Made by a program: the position numbers and the translations under genes. A stretch of DNA of 64,000 nt from Serratia entomophila. Its GTDB lineage: Bacteria; Pseudomonadota; Gammaproteobacteria; Enterobacterales; Enterobacteriaceae. Numbering within the stretch: the stretch's first letter is position 1; every line of letters starts with the position of its first letter. The notes under the pieces were generated by a model. It was not told the DNA's origin, did no database searches, and saw nothing but the letters and a program-made list of their open reading frames with translations. The stretch spans positions 1,240,001-1,304,000 of the forward strand of contig NZ_CP082787.1 of NCBI RefSeq assembly GCF_021462285.1. Reading direction: 5' to 3'. Below are positions 47,228 to 57,713 of this stretch, one piece after another.

Positions 47228-49264
47228 GTGAACATTCTTAGTTATTTGCAAAAAGTGGGACGGGCGCTGATGGTGCCGGTCGCCACGCTGCCCGCCGCCG
47301 CCATCTTGATGGGTATCGGGTATTGGATTGACCCTGTTGGTTGGGGCGGCGACAACGCGCTCGCCGCTTTCTTCATTAAATCCGGCTCCGCCATCATCGA
47401 CAATATGTCGGTGCTGTTCGCCATCGGCGTGGCCTACGGCATGTCCAAAGACAAGGACGGCGCCGCCGCGCTGACCGGCTTCGTCGGTTTCCTGGTGTTG
47501 ACCACCCTTTGTTCGCCGGCCGCCGTGTCGATGATTCAAAAAATCCCTCTGGACCAGGTCCCGGCCGCGTTCGGCAAAATCCAAAACCAGTTCGTCGGTA
47601 TTCTGGTGGGCATCATCTCCGCCGAGATCTACAACCGCTTCAGCAGCGTTGAGCTGCCGAAGGCGCTGTCGTTCTTCAGCGGCCGCCGCCTGGTGCCGAT
47701 CCTGATCTCCTTCCTGATGATCCTGGTGGCCTTTATTCTGATGTACATCTGGCCGCTGATCTTCAACGGTCTGGTGGGCTTCGGTGAATACATTCAGAAA
47801 ATGGGCTCGGTCGGCGCGGGCATTTACGCCTTCTTCAACCGCCTGCTGATCCCGGTCGGCCTGCACCATGCGCTGAACTCGGTGTTCTGGTTCGACGTGG
47901 CCGGCATCAACGATATCCCTAACTTCCTCGGCGGCCAGCAGTCTATCGAAGCCGGCAAGGCGGTGGTGGGCATCACCGGCCGTTATCAGGCGGGCTTCTT
48001 CCCGATCATGATGTTCGGTCTGCCGGGTGCGGCGCTGGCCATCTACCACTGCGCGCGTCCAGAAAACAAAGCCAAAGTGGCGGGCATCATGCTGGCTGCC
48101 GCCTTTGCCGCCTTCTTCACCGGCATCACCGAACCGCTGGAATTCTCCTTCATGTTCGTAGCGCCGGTGCTGTACGTGATCCACGCCGTGCTGACCGGGG
48201 TTTCGGTATTCATCGCCGCCAGCATGCACTGGATCGCCGGCTTCGGCTTCAGCGCCGGCCTGGTGGATATGGTGCTGTCGTCGCGCAACCCGCTGGCGAC
48301 CCACTGGTACATGCTGATCCCGCAGGGCCTGGTGTTCTTCGTTATCTACTACCTGGTGTTCCGCTTCACCATCAACAAGTTCAACCTGATGACCCCGGGC
48401 CGCGAACTGGCGGTGGCCGGTGACGAAACCGACGGCTATGACGTCAACGTTGACGCCGGCGCCGGCAAAGACGAAAGCGAAACCGCCACCCTGGCTCGCC
48501 GCTACGTGGGCGCCATCGGCGGTTCCGATAACCTGACCGGCATCGACGCCTGCATCACCCGCCTGCGCCTGAACGTGAAGGACTCCGCGCTGGTGAATGA
48601 CGCACTGGCGAAACGCCTGGGCGCATCCGGCGTGATCCGCCTGAACAAGCAGAGCGTGCAGGTGATTGTCGGCACCCGAGCCGAACTGATCGCCAGCGCC
48701 ATGCGCAACGTGGTTGCCGCAGGCCCGGTAGCGGCCGCTGCGGCTCCAGCCGCCGCGCCGGCCGCAGAGGCCAAGCCGCAGGCGGTGCCCAACGCGCCTA
48801 AAGTGGCCTTTGAAACGCTGGTGGCTCCGGTGACCGGTGAAGTGGTGGCGCTCGATCAGGTGCCTGACGAAGCCTTCGCCAGCAAAGCGGTAGGCGACGG
48901 TCTGGCGATCCGCCCGACCGACAAAACCGTGGTAGCGCCGGCCGACGGCACCCTGGTGAAGATCTTCAACACCAATCACGCCTTCTGTCTGGAAACCGAC
49001 AAGGGCGCCGAGATCGTGGTGCACATGGGGATCGATACCGTGGCGCTGAACGGGCAGGGCTTTAAACGCCTGGTGGAAGAAGGTGCGGAAGTGAAAGCCG
49101 GCCAGCCGATCCTGGAGCTGGACCTGGAGTACCTGAACGCCAATGCACGCTCGATGATAAGCCCGGTGGTGGTCAGCAACTCTGACGACTATGCCGGCCT
49201 GGCGGCGCTGGCGAGCGGCTCTGTGGTTGCCGGCCAGACCAAGCTGTTCGAGATCCAGAAGTAA
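47228..49264 (+). CDS. nagE: N-acetylglucosamine-specific PTS transporter EIICBA NagE, GTG start
   Basis: 678 residues (E. coli: 648). Starts at GTG after GGGGGAAAAG. EIIC with about ten membrane segments (1-370), EIIB (about 395-480) with the phosphocysteine in TGIDACITRLRL, an Ala/Pro-rich linker, then EIIA (about 525-678) with the phosphohistidine in EIVVHMGIDTVALNG. It imports and phosphorylates GlcNAc. The EIIB-EIIA linker is longer than I recall in E. coli. Confidence 0.96.
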   Translation: MNILSYLQKVGRALMVPVATLPAAAILMGIGYWIDPVGWGGDNALAAFFIKSGSAIIDNMSVLFAIGVAYGMSKDKDGAAALTGFVGFLVLTTLCSPAAVSMIQKIPLDQVPAAFGKIQNQFVGILVGIISAEIYNRFSSVELPKALSFFSGRRLVPILISFLMILVAFILMYIWPLIFNGLVGFGEYIQKMGSVGAGIYAFFNRLLIPVGLHHALNSVFWFDVAGINDIPNFLGGQQSIEAGKAVVGITGRYQAGFFPIMMFGLPGAALAIYHCARPENKAKVAGIMLAAAFAAFFTGITEPLEFSFMFVAPVLYVIHAVLTGVSVFIAASMHWIAGFGFSAGLVDMVLSSRNPLATHWYMLIPQGLVFFVIYYLVFRFTINKFNLMTPGRELAVAGDETDGYDVNVDAGAGKDESETATLARRYVGAIGGSDNLTGIDACITRLRLNVKDSALVNDALAKRLGASGVIRLNKQSVQVIVGTRAELIASAMRNVVAAGPVAAAAAPAAAPAAEAKPQAVPNAPKVAFETLVAPVTGEVVALDQVPDEAFASKAVGDGLAIRPTDKTVVAPADGTLVKIFNTNHAFCLETDKGAEIVVHMGIDTVALNGQGFKRLVEEGAEVKAGQPILELDLEYLNANARSMISPVVVSNSDDYAGLAALASGSVVAGQTKLFEIQK

Positions 49265-49327
49265 CGGGTTTTACCTGAGTAGTACCCGGGGTGTTCACGC
49301 GTCATGACGGCGTTCACCCTGATTTCG

Positions 49328-49360
49328 GCGGGAAGAGAGCTGTCTCTTCCCGCTTTTTTT
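49328..49360 (+). terminator. Terminator of nagE
   Basis: GCGGGAAGAGA-GCTG-TCTCTTCCCGC followed by seven T: a strong intrinsic terminator 64 nt past nagE. Confidence 0.95.
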
Positions 49361-49503
49361 ATCTGCGCTTGCCCTGCAATGGTGCATTGCACGATGCGGG
49401 TGCGGCGTCCTGCATTTTTTCGTGAAACAAACGGTTGTTTCCGGGCGTGGCTTGTTGGAACATAGGCGGTTATGTGTAGCGCTTTGCATTGAGGAATAGT
49501 GAA

Positions 49504-51168
49504 ATGAGTGAGGCTGAAGCCCGCCCAACCAATTTTATCCGTCAGATCGTCGATGAAGATCTGGCGTCGGGGAAACACACGTCGGTTCATACCCGTTTCC
49601 CGCCGGAGCCTAACGGTTACCTGCATATCGGCCATGCCAAATCCATTTGCCTGAACTTTGGCATCGCCAAAGATTATCAGGGCCAGTGCAACCTGCGTTT
49701 TGACGATACCAACCCGGTGAAAGAAGACATCGAGTTCGTGGATTCGATCAAGCACGACGTGGAGTGGCTGGGTTTTGAGTGGAGCGGCAACGTCCGTTAT
49801 TCCTCAGATTATTTCGACCAGTTGCACCAGTATGCGGTTGAGCTGATCGCCAAGGGCCTGGCCTACGTCGACGAGCTGTCGCCTGAGCAGATCCGCGAAT
49901 ACCGCGGCAGCCTGACCTCGCCGGGCAAAGACAGCCCGTACCGCAACCGTAGCGTGGAAGAAAACCTGGCGCTGTTCGAAAAAATGCGCAACGGCGAATT
50001 CGCCGAAGGCACCGCCTGCCTGCGCGCCAAGATCGACATGGCTTCGCCGTTTATCGTCATGCGCGATCCGGTGCTGTACCGCATCAAGTTCGCCGAACAC
50101 CACCAGACCGGCAACAAGTGGTGCATCTACCCGATGTACGATTTCACCCACTGCATTTCCGATGCATTGGAAGGGATCACCCACTCGCTGTGTACGCTGG
50201 AATTCCAGGATAACCGCCGCCTGTATGACTGGGTGCTGGATAACATCACCATTCCATGCCACCCGCGCCAGTACGAGTTTTCGCGCCTCAACCTTGAATA
50301 CGCCATCATGTCGAAGCGCAAGCTGAACCTGCTGGTGACCGAAAAGGTGGTTGAAGGCTGGGATGATCCGCGTATGCCGACCGTATCCGGCCTGCGCCGC
50401 CGCGGTTACACCGCTGCCTCTATCCGTGAGTTTTGCCAGCGTATCGGCGTGACCAAACAGGACAACAACGTCGAAATGGTGGCGCTGGAATCTTGCATCC
50501 GTGACGATCTGAACGAGAATGCGCCGCGCGCCATGGCGGTGCTGGATCCGGTGAAAATCGTCATCGAAAACATGGGCGAAGGTGTGGAAATGGTCACCAT
50601 GCCAAACCACCCGAACAAGCCGGAAATGGGCAGCCGCGAAGTGCCGTTCAGCCGCGAGATTTATATCGACCGCGCTGACTTCCGCGAGGAAGCCAACAAG
50701 CAGTACAAGCGCCTGGTGCTGGGCAAAGAAGTGCGCCTGCGCAACGCCTACGTGATCAAGGCCGAGCGGGTTGAGAAAGACGCTGAAGGCGAGATCACCA
50801 CCATCTTCTGCAGTTACGATGCCGAGACGCTGAGCAAAGATCCGGCCGACGGGCGCAAGGTGAAGGGCGTGATCCACTGGGTTTCCGCCGCGCACGCGCT
50901 GCCGGCTGAAATCCGCCTGTACGATCGCCTGTTCAGCGTGCCGAATCCGGCGGCGGCGGAGGACTTCCTCGCCACCATCAACCCGGAATCGCTGGTGATC
51001 AAGCACGGCTTCGTTGAGCCGAGCCTGGCGGCCGCACAGCCGGAGAAAGCCTATCAGTTCGAGCGCGAAGGCTACTTCTGCGCCGACAGCCGTTACTCCT
51101 CGGCCGAACATCTGGTGTTTAACCGCACCGTCGGCCTGCGCGACACCTGGGCTAAAACGGAAGCCTGA
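49504..51168 (+). CDS. glnS: Glutaminyl-tRNA synthetase GlnS
   Basis: 554 residues from the ATG at 49504 (E. coli: 554). Class I motifs: [15 protein letters not shown] and IMSKRKLN. It charges the three tRNA-Gln genes encoded about 10 kb away. GAGG lies upstream of the start. Confidence 0.98.
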   Translation: MSEAEARPTNFIRQIVDEDLASGKHTSVHTRFPPEPNGYLHIGHAKSICLNFGIAKDYQGQCNLRFDDTNPVKEDIEFVDSIKHDVEWLGFEWSGNVRYSSDYFDQLHQYAVELIAKGLAYVDELSPEQIREYRGSLTSPGKDSPYRNRSVEENLALFEKMRNGEFAEGTACLRAKIDMASPFIVMRDPVLYRIKFAEHHQTGNKWCIYPMYDFTHCISDALEGITHSLCTLEFQDNRRLYDWVLDNITIPCHPRQYEFSRLNLEYAIMSKRKLNLLVTEKVVEGWDDPRMPTVSGLRRRGYTAASIREFCQRIGVTKQDNNVEMVALESCIRDDLNENAPRAMAVLDPVKIVIENMGEGVEMVTMPNHPNKPEMGSREVPFSREIYIDRADFREEANKQYKRLVLGKEVRLRNAYVIKAERVEKDAEGEITTIFCSYDAETLSKDPADGRKVKGVIHWVSAAHALPAEIRLYDRLFSVPNPAAAEDFLATINPESLVIKHGFVEPSLAAAQPEKAYQFEREGYFCADSRYSSAEHLVFNRTVGLRDTWAKTEA

Positions 51169-51188
51169 GCATCGCCGCGGTAATGCAT

Positions 51189-51218
51189 AAAAAGCGCAGC
51201 TTAGGCTGCGCTTTTTTT
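51189..51218 (+). terminator. Terminator of glnS
   Basis: AAAAGCGCAGC-TTAG-GCTGCGCTTTTTTT: stem plus T run just after glnS. Confidence 0.95.
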
Positions 51219-51313
51219 ATGTCATCAGCCGGTAATTTTTTCGCGCTTTATTTCCCTTCGTAATTTCAATCATCAATTTCTTGATAAATTCCGTTATTTT
51301 CATAACTATGATT

Positions 51314-51338
51314 TATATATTCGTGATGCGAATTAATG
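51314..51338. promoter_or_regulatory. NagC operator candidate, chiP distal
   Basis: TTCG-TGATG-CGAA within ATATATTCGTGATGCGAATT, matching the palindromic TTCG-N5-CGAA consensus. Centre 51326. Confidence 0.75.
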
Positions 51339-51547
51339 TCATTTGTAGAGCGCTCTCAGGTTTTTTCTTTTGGCTGACGTATTTTTGCGGGCTGAAACCA
51401 TTAATCGTCTTTGGTTGACCTGATATCAATATTTATTCTGATTTTATTGAATTTTTTATTCGACACGCTCTTTGCATACTGCCTTAACAAAATCTCATTG
51501 ATATGTGCTCTTTGTCATACTTTGACAACTCTCTGTCATTTTTCATT

Positions 51548-51573
51548 TGATAATTCGCGTCGCGAAAAATAGT
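51548..51573. promoter_or_regulatory. NagC operator candidate, chiP proximal
   Basis: TTCG-CGTCG-CGAA within AATTCGCGTCGCGAAAAAT, centre 51560, placed over or just after the likely promoter. It is 234 bp (about 22 turns) from the distal site. Confidence 0.8.
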
Positions 51574-51697
51574 CTAGCTGTAGCAATAAGTGCTGTGGGG
51601 TTTCGGTCTGCGGCAATTTTTTTTACCCGGTTGGGTTTTTTATTGGCAGTCGTGCAGGGCAGTGGTGAACACGGGCGGCTGCAACTTTTAAAGTTAA

Positions 51698-51713
51698 GTC
51701 AAAGAGGAATTTC
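51698..51713 (+). promoter_or_regulatory. ChiX sRNA target at the chiP ribosome-binding site
   Basis: GTCAAAGAGGAATTTC covers the AGAGG Shine-Dalgarno sequence. It is a perfect 16-nt complement of the ChiX (MicM) seed GAAATTCCTCTTTGAC as I remember it. ChiX silences chiP in E. coli, Salmonella and Serratia until chito-sugars induce a decoy. Confidence 0.85.
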
Positions 51714-51715
51714 AT

Positions 51716-53119
51716 ATGGGTACGCACGGTGCTCAGCGTAAAACGCTGGCGCTCGCAGTTGCGGGCGCGCTGTTGGGAACAGGGTTTGCCATGGCCCCTG
51801 AGGCGCAAGCCGCAGGGTTTATCGATGATTCCACGCTGACCGGCGGCATTTACTACTGGCAACGTGAGCGTGACCGTAAAGATCTCAACCCGACCAGCGA
51901 CGATTACAATAAATACACCACCAACCTGTCGCACTCCACCGCCAACCTGAGCCTGGACTTCGCCTCGGGCTATGCCTGGGACATGTTCGGATTGGACGTC
52001 GGGACCTTCACCGCCATCGAACTGGCGGAGTCCAGCGCCAGCGGCCACCCGAACGAAATCGCGTTCTCCTCGAAAAACCGTACCTACGATGAAGACTATT
52101 CCGGCGATAAAGGCGGGATCAGCCTGTATAAGGCCGCCGGTAAATTCAAATACGGCCCGATCTGGGCGCGTGCCGGTTACATTCAGCCAAGCGGGCAAAC
52201 GCTGTTGGCGCCACACTGGAGCTTTATGCCGGGCACCTATCAGGGCGCGGAGGCCGGGGCCAAGTTTGACTACGGCGACGCCGGCGATCTGAGCTTCTCC
52301 TATATGTGGACCAACAAGTACAAAGCGCCGTGGCATATCGAAATGGACGACTTCCGCCAGAACGATAAAAAAACCGGCGTGTCCTATCTGCACTCGCTGG
52401 GCGCCAGGTACGACTTCAAAAACGATCTGGTGTTGGAGGCCGCCTTCGGCCAGGCCCAGGGTTATGTGAATCAGTACTTCACCAAGGCATCTTATAAATT
52501 CAACCTGCTGGGCAACCCGCTGACCACCAGTTACCAGTTCTACGGCGCTGAAGACCGCATCAGCGACAAGAACGATCCGAACAGCATCTATGACGGTCTG
52601 GCCTGGCTGCAGGCGCTGACCTTCGGCTACACCACCGGCCAGTTCAACTGGCGTCTGGAAGGCACCATGGTCAAGGCGGAAGGCAACCAGGGCTTCTTCC
52701 TGCAGCGCATGACGCCGACCTACGCGTCGTCCAACGGTCGCCTCGACGTGTGGTGGGATAACCGCTCCGACTTCAACGCCAACGGCGAAAAAGCGCTGTA
52801 CGCCGGGGTGATGTACGATCTCAGCAACTGGAACCTGCCGGGCATGGCGGTCGGCGGCTCTTACGTCTACGCCTGGGACGCCAAGCCCAGCACCAACCCG
52901 GTTTACGATCAGAGCCAGCGTCTGAAAGAGAGCGCCTGGAGCCTGGACGCGATGTACACCATTCAGGAAGGCCGCGCCAAGGGCACGCTGATCAAACTGC
53001 ACTACACCCAATACGACAACCACACCAACATCCCGAGCTGGAGCGGCGGTTACGGCAACATCTTCCAGGATGAGAAAGACGTCAAATTCATGGTCATCGC
53101 GCCATTCACCATCTTCTGA
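51716..53119 (+). CDS. chiP: Chitoporin ChiP (OprD family)
   Basis: 467 residues. Signal peptide ends at EAQA/AGF. The rest alternates in beta-barrel fashion and ends in Phe (MVIAPFTIF), the outer-membrane assembly signal. Family features: [20 protein letters not shown] and [19 protein letters not shown]. It lets chito-oligosaccharides cross the outer membrane. First gene of chiP-chiQ-chitobiase. Repressed by ChiX and probably NagC as read from its leader. Confidence 0.96.
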   Translation: MGTHGAQRKTLALAVAGALLGTGFAMAPEAQAAGFIDDSTLTGGIYYWQRERDRKDLNPTSDDYNKYTTNLSHSTANLSLDFASGYAWDMFGLDVGTFTAIELAESSASGHPNEIAFSSKNRTYDEDYSGDKGGISLYKAAGKFKYGPIWARAGYIQPSGQTLLAPHWSFMPGTYQGAEAGAKFDYGDAGDLSFSYMWTNKYKAPWHIEMDDFRQNDKKTGVSYLHSLGARYDFKNDLVLEAAFGQAQGYVNQYFTKASYKFNLLGNPLTTSYQFYGAEDRISDKNDPNSIYDGLAWLQALTFGYTTGQFNWRLEGTMVKAEGNQGFFLQRMTPTYASSNGRLDVWWDNRSDFNANGEKALYAGVMYDLSNWNLPGMAVGGSYVYAWDAKPSTNPVYDQSQRLKESAWSLDAMYTIQEGRAKGTLIKLHYTQYDNHTNIPSWSGGYGNIFQDEKDVKFMVIAPFTIF

Positions 53120-53166
53120 TGCGTTCCCCGGCGCTTGCGTCGGGGAAACTTAACGGGAATATAACG

Positions 53167-53493
53167 ATGAAAAAAATCATGCTGACGTTGGCCGCCGTGG
53201 CGGCGCTGAGCGCCTGCGCGCAGCCGGCCGCACCGCAGGAAGACAGCAAGTTGAAACAGGCTTACAGCGCCTGCATCAATACCGCGGAAGGTTCCCCGGA
53301 GCGGCTGCAGCCGTGCAAGGCGGTATTGAACGTGCTGAAGCAAGAGAAGCAGCACCAGCCGTTCGCCGAGCGCGAAACGGTGCGGGTGATGGATTACCAG
53401 AACTGCATTCAGGCGGTTCACAGCGGTAACGGCCAGGCCTACGACGCCCAGTGCGGCAAAATTTGGCAAGAGATTCGCGATAACAATAATTAA
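53167..53493 (+). CDS. chiQ: Lipoprotein ChiQ
   Basis: 108 residues from MKKIMLTL at 53167; the 16 codons upstream in frame overlap the chiP end and are not used. Lipobox LSAC. Four Cys after the acylated one ([30 protein letters not shown]) could form two disulfides. Found beside chiP in enterobacteria; function unclear. Confidence 0.94.
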   Translation: MKKIMLTLAAVAALSACAQPAAPQEDSKLKQAYSACINTAEGSPERLQPCKAVLNVLKQEKQHQPFAERETVRVMDYQNCIQAVHSGNGQAYDAQCGKIWQEIRDNNN

Positions 53494-53503
53494 GGATGAG
53501 AAC

Positions 53504-56161
53504 ATGAACGGCTTCAAATTGAGCGCGCTTGCCGCGCTGACGGCGACCCTGGGATTATTTGGCGGCATGGGGAACGCCATGGCTAACCAGCAGCTGGTGG
53601 ATCAGCTGAGCCAGCTGAAACTGAATGTGAAAATGGTCGACAACCGCGCCGCCGACAGCGGCGTAGACTGCGCCGCATTGGGCGCCGACTGGGCGGCCTG
53701 CAACCGGGTGCTGATCACCCTGAGCAACGACGGCCAGGCGATCAACGGCCACGACTGGGCGATTTACTTCCATAGCGCCCGCCAGACCCTCAAGGTGGAT
53801 AACGCACAATTCAAGATAACCCACCTGACCGGCGACCTGTACAAGCTGGAGCCGACCGACAAATTCAGCGGTTTCCCGGCCGGCAAGGCGGTGGAGATCC
53901 CGATCGTCGCCGAATACTGGCAGCTGTTTAAAACCGATTTCGTGCCGCGCTGGTACGCCACCGCCGGCGACGCTAAACCGAAAATTCTGCTGAATACCGA
54001 TACCGAAGACCTGAACCAGTTCGTGGCGCCCTTCACCGGCGACCAGTGGAAACGCACCAAGGATGACAACAACGTCCTGATGACGCCGGCTTCGCGCTTC
54101 GTCAAAAACGCCGAGCTGAAAACCTTGCCTACCGCAGCGCTGCGCGGCCAGATTGTGCCGACCCCGCTGGACGTGAAGGTGCATCCGCAGGATGCCGATC
54201 TGAGCAAGGGCGTGGCGTTGGATCTGAGCGCGCTGGTTAAACCGGCGGCCGAGGCCGTCAGCCAGCGCTTCGCGTTGCTGGGCATGGCGGCCAACGCTCA
54301 GGGCTACCCGATTAAAACCGCCATTCAGCCGGGCAAGTTCAGCGGGCCTCTGGCGGTGCCGGGCGCCTATGAGCTGAAGATTGGCGGCCGGGAAGCGCAA
54401 GTGACCGGCTTCGATCAGGCCGGCGTATTCAACGGGCTGCAGTCGATTTTGTCGCTGGTGCCGGCCGATGGCAGCGGCAAAATTGCCACGTTGGACGCCA
54501 AAGACGCGCCGCGCTTCCAGTATCGCGGGCTCTTCCTCGACGTGGCGCGCAACTTCCACCATAAAGACGCGGTGCTGCGCCTGCTTGACCAGATGGCGGC
54601 CTACAAGCTGAATAAATTCCATTTCCACCTGAGCGACGACGAAGGCTGGCGCATCGAAATTCCGGGCCTGCCGGAACTGACCGCAGTGGGGGGCCAGCGC
54701 TGCCACGATCTGAGCGAAACCACCTGCCTGCTGCCGCAATATGGCCAGGGGCCGGAAGTGTACGGCGGCTTCTTCTCCCGCCAGGACTATATCGACATCA
54801 TCAAATACGCGCAGGCGCGCCAGATTGAAGTGATCCCGGAAATCGACATGCCGGCGCACGCGCGCGCGGCGGTGGTTTCCATGGAAGCGCGCTACAAAAA
54901 GCTGCACGCCGCCGGGAAAGAGCGTGAGGCCAACGAGTTCCGCCTGGTGGATCCGACCGATACCTCCAATACCACCTCGGTGCAGTACTTTAACCGCCAA
55001 AGCTACCTGAACCCGTGTCTCGATTCATCCAAACGCTTTGTCGACAAGGTGATCGGTGAGATCGCCCAAATGCACCAGGAGGCCGGGCAGCCGCTTCGCA
55101 CCTGGCACTTTGGCGGTGACGAAGCGAAAAACATTCGTCTGGGGGCCGGTTACACCGATTTGACCAAGCGCGAAGCCGGCAAAGGCGTTATTGACCAGAG
55201 CAAAGAAGACAAGCCTTGGGCGAAATCCCAGGTATGCCAGGCGATGATTAAAGAGGGCAAGGTGGCCGATATGGAACACCTGCCGAGCTATTTCGGGCAG
55301 GAGGTTAGCCAACTGGTGAAGGCGCACGGCATCGACAGAATGCAGGCCTGGCAGGACGGCCTGAAAGATGCAAAGAACGCCAAGGCGTTCGCTACCTCGC
55401 GCGTGGGCGTGAACTTCTGGGACACCCTGTACTGGGGCGGTTTCGACAGCGCCAACGACTGGGCTAACAAGGGCTATGAGGTGATCATCTCCAACCCGGA
55501 TTACGTCTATATGGACTTCCCGTACGAAGTGAATCCGGATGAGCGCGGCTACTACTGGGGTACCCGCTTCAGCGACGAACAGAAGATGTTCAGCTTCGCG
55601 CCGGATAACCTGCCGCAGAACGCTGAAACCTCGGTAGACCGTGACGGCAATCACTTCGCCGCCAGGAGCGACAAACCCTGGCCGGGCGCCTATGGCATTT
55701 CCGCCCAGCTGTGGAGCGAAACCCAGCGCACCGACCCTGAGATGGAGTACATGATCTTCCCGCGCGCTCTGTCGGTGGCGGAACGTGCCTGGCACCGCGC
55801 TGCCTGGGAACGGGATTATAAAGCCGGCCGCGAGTACAAGGGTGGGGAAACTCACTTTGTCGATGGCAAAGCCCTGGCTCAGGACTGGCTGCGCTTCGCC
55901 AACCTGCTGGGGCAACGAGAGTTGGCCAAGCTGGACAAGGGCGGCGTCAGCTATCGCCTGCCGGTGCCGGGCGCCCGGGTGATGGGCGGCAAGCTGGAGG
56001 CGAATATCTCTCTGCCGGGGCTGGGCATCGAGTACTCCACCGACGGCGGCAAGCAATGGCAGCGTTACGACGCCAAAGCCAGGCCGGCGGTGAGCGGCGA
56101 AGTGCAGGTTCGAGCGGTAAGCCCGGACGGCAAGCGTCACGGCCGCGCCGAGAAAGTTTAA
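53504..56161 (+). CDS. chb: Chitobiase (GH20 beta-N-acetylhexosaminidase)
   Basis: 885 residues, the length of S. marcescens chitobiase. Signal peptide ends at AMA/NQQ. Domains: carbohydrate-binding N-terminal domain (to about 180), a GH20b domain, the TIM barrel with the catalytic Asp-Glu in [11 protein letters not shown], and an Ig-like C-terminal domain. It splits chitobiose to GlcNAc in the periplasm. It follows chiQ by 10 nt, so it is coexpressed with the chitoporin; E. coli lacks it at this place. Named chb or ctb in the literature. Confidence 0.97.
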   Translation: MNGFKLSALAALTATLGLFGGMGNAMANQQLVDQLSQLKLNVKMVDNRAADSGVDCAALGADWAACNRVLITLSNDGQAINGHDWAIYFHSARQTLKVDNAQFKITHLTGDLYKLEPTDKFSGFPAGKAVEIPIVAEYWQLFKTDFVPRWYATAGDAKPKILLNTDTEDLNQFVAPFTGDQWKRTKDDNNVLMTPASRFVKNAELKTLPTAALRGQIVPTPLDVKVHPQDADLSKGVALDLSALVKPAAEAVSQRFALLGMAANAQGYPIKTAIQPGKFSGPLAVPGAYELKIGGREAQVTGFDQAGVFNGLQSILSLVPADGSGKIATLDAKDAPRFQYRGLFLDVARNFHHKDAVLRLLDQMAAYKLNKFHFHLSDDEGWRIEIPGLPELTAVGGQRCHDLSETTCLLPQYGQGPEVYGGFFSRQDYIDIIKYAQARQIEVIPEIDMPAHARAAVVSMEARYKKLHAAGKEREANEFRLVDPTDTSNTTSVQYFNRQSYLNPCLDSSKRFVDKVIGEIAQMHQEAGQPLRTWHFGGDEAKNIRLGAGYTDLTKREAGKGVIDQSKEDKPWAKSQVCQAMIKEGKVADMEHLPSYFGQEVSQLVKAHGIDRMQAWQDGLKDAKNAKAFATSRVGVNFWDTLYWGGFDSANDWANKGYEVIISNPDYVYMDFPYEVNPDERGYYWGTRFSDEQKMFSFAPDNLPQNAETSVDRDGNHFAARSDKPWPGAYGISAQLWSETQRTDPEMEYMIFPRALSVAERAWHRAAWERDYKAGREYKGGETHFVDGKALAQDWLRFANLLGQRELAKLDKGGVSYRLPVPGARVMGGKLEANISLPGLGIEYSTDGGKQWQRYDAKARPAVSGEVQVRAVSPDGKRHGRAEKV

Positions 56162-56172
56162 GTCAGGTAGTG

Positions 56173-56200
56173 CGGCCCGCTGCGTGTCGGCAGCGGGCCG
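56173..56200 (+). terminator. Hairpin after chitobiase
   Basis: GGCCCGCTGC ... GCAGCGGGCC, perfect 10-bp stem with no T tract, 12 nt past the stop. Probably a 3'-end stabiliser ahead of the terminator at 56266. Confidence 0.5.
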
Positions 56201-56265
56201 ATGTTGAAGTGAGGGAAGTACGTGGAGCTGTGCCGCTGCAATTGTTCCATTTCATGACGTGATCT

Positions 56266-56293
56266 TTCCCCGGCTGGCCCGGGGATTTTTTTT
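56266..56293 (+). terminator. Terminator of the chiP-chiQ-chitobiase operon
   Basis: TCCCCGG-CTGG-CCCGGGGA followed by eight T: an intrinsic terminator. Confidence 0.9.
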
Positions 56294-56312
56294 GCCCGCC
56301 GGCGACAGGCGT

Positions 56313-56339
56313 AAAAAAACCGCCCTGAGGCGGTTCTTT
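56313..56339 (-). terminator. Terminator of fur
   Basis: AACCGCC-CTGA-GGCGGTT; on the minus strand TTTTTTTACG follows. It lies 16 nt past the fur stop. Confidence 0.92.
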
Positions 56340-56354
56340 AATCCCGATAACGGG

Positions 56355-56801
56355 TTACTTCTTGTCGTGCAGCGTATCGTCTTCGCGGCAGTCGCCGATT
56401 TCACAGTGGCCGTACAGGTACAGGCTGTGGTTGGTGAGCTTGATGCCGTGTTGCTTGGCGATATCACGCTGGCGCGCTTCGATGGATTCATCGCTGAATT
56501 CGATCACTTTGCCGCAGTCCAGGCAAATCAGGTGATCGTGGTGGTGCTGCTGGGTCAGTTCGAACACGGATTTACCGCCTTCGAAATTGTGACGAGTCAC
56601 AATGCCCGCATCATCAAACTGGTTCAGCACGCGGTAAACCGTCGCCAGTCCGATTTCTTCGCCCATATCTATCAGTTTTTTGTACAAATCTTCCGCACTG
56701 ACGTGATGGCATTCCGGATTTTGCAGTACTTCCAGGATTTTGAGTCGCGGAAGCGTGACTTTTAAGCCGGCCTTCTTCAATGCGGTGTTGTTGTCAGTCA
56801 T
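56355..56801 (-). CDS. fur: Ferric uptake regulator Fur
   Basis: 148 residues (E. coli: 148). Winged helix (LKVTLPRLKILEVLQ, LATVYRVLNQF), metal site QQHHHDHLICLDCGKVIEF and second Cys pair GHCEIGDC. Fe(II)-bound Fur represses iron uptake genes. Upstream of it on the minus strand is TATAAT at 56887-56892, a likely -10. Confidence 0.98.
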   Translation of the reverse strand: MTDNNTALKKAGLKVTLPRLKILEVLQNPECHHVSAEDLYKKLIDMGEEIGLATVYRVLNQFDDAGIVTRHNFEGGKSVFELTQQHHHDHLICLDCGKVIEFSDESIEARQRDIAKQHGIKLTNHSLYLYGHCEIGDCREDDTLHDKK

Positions 56802-57133
56802 GCGGATTCAGTCCTGTTACTATGCTAATCAAGTTGAGGCGTTCTCGCCTGTGGCATCGGTCGGCACAAAGAGTTAATTGCGTCTCATTATAGAACCGGT
56901 TGTCCTAAATGGAAACCGCCGGTTGTTAACAAAGATATAATTGCACTATTGCATGTTGTGCATGCAACGCTTTGATGGGTGGGATAAACCGATATCTCAG
57001 TCTACCGTGACGATGTGGGAAGTTACCAATCTGTAACTTCTATTGCAGCAATCCATACTGCCGATGACGGCCCTGCTGGCAACACTATGCACTTTGCAGG
57101 GCTATTGTTCAACCTTTGGACGGCAATGGCCGT
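56802..57133 (-). promoter_or_regulatory. fur promoter/leader and fldA 3' region
   Basis: 332 bases without a recognised gene. A consensus TATAAT at 56887-56892 is the probable fur -10. A GCCCTGC/GCAGGGC hairpin (57070-57102) may end fldA. The E. coli uof reading frame that overlaps the fur start has no ATG here: the frame is open but the TATAATG start gives only four codons. Confidence 0.5.
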
Positions 57134-57673
57134 TTAGCCAAGGATTTCGGCCAGGCTCAGCTCTTCGACTATCTGCTTGACCCAGGCTTCGACACGTTCG
57201 TTGGTCAGCTCAGGCTGACGGTCTTCGTCGATCGCCAGACCGATGAAGTTGTTGTCGTCCGCCAGGCCCTTGGAGGCTTCGAAGTGGTAGCCTTTGGTCG
57301 GCCAGTGGCCGACGATGGCCGCGCCGTGCGGTTCGATGATGTCGCGAATGGTGCCCATCGCGTCACAGAAGTATTCCGCGTAGTCTTCCTGATCGCCGCA
57401 GCCGAACAGCGCCACCAGTTTGCCGTTGAAGTCCACTTCTTCCAGCGTCGGGAAAAAGTCATCCCAGTCGCACTGCGCTTCGCCGTAGTACCAGGTTGGG
57501 ATACCCAGCAGCAGGATATCGAAAGCTTCCAGATCTTCTTTGCTGCTTTTGGCGATGTCGTGAATTTCAGACACATCGTCGCCAAACTGTTTCTGAAGAA
57601 TTTTCTGGATCATTTTGGCAATGTTTTCGGTATTGCCAGTGTCGCTGCCAAAGAAAATGCCTACAGTAGCCAT
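57134..57673 (-). CDS. fldA: Flavodoxin 1 FldA
   Basis: 179 residues from MATVGIFFGSDTGNTE at 57673 (E. coli: 176). FMN phosphate loop GSDTGNTE, and FMN-ring loops IPTWYYGEAQ and LFGCGDQEDYAEYF. Low-potential electron carrier for radical-SAM and other enzymes, including LipA, MiaB, IspG and BioB. A four-codon tandem near residue 22 (MIQK-ILQK) makes it longer than E. coli FldA. Confidence 0.97.
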   Translation of the reverse strand: MATVGIFFGSDTGNTENIAKMIQKILQKQFGDDVSEIHDIAKSSKEDLEAFDILLLGIPTWYYGEAQCDWDDFFPTLEEVDFNGKLVALFGCGDQEDYAEYFCDAMGTIRDIIEPHGAAIVGHWPTKGYHFEASKGLADDNNFIGLAIDEDRQPELTNERVEAWVKQIVEELSLAEILG

Positions 57674-57713
57674 ATCGCGTATAACCTTTAAATTCAATTA
57701 ATTGCATTACACG

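Larger units (their letters stand above)
51219..51697 (+). promoter_or_regulatory. chiP upstream control region
   Basis: About 480 AT-rich bases without a gene, much richer in AT than the neighbours. It carries two NagC-type operators, a CRP-like site at 51504-51519 (TGTGC-TCTTTG-TCATA) and TTGACA at 51522-51527 as a probable -35; the -10 is likely within TTTGATAAT at 51546-51554. A short ORF over the operator is not taken as a gene. Confidence 0.65.

Noticed and set aside
51547..51741. A short plus-strand ORF over the chiP promoter and leader
   Set aside because: It covers the NagC operator and the ChiX target and has no ribosome-binding site.
56802..56900. A uof-like upstream ORF overlapping fur
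   Set aside because: The frame that overlaps fur in E. coli is open here, but the ATG at the -10 gives only four codons and no other ATG or GTG start serves that frame. A 10-codon ORF (MPQARTPQLD) ends before fur and is not convincing.
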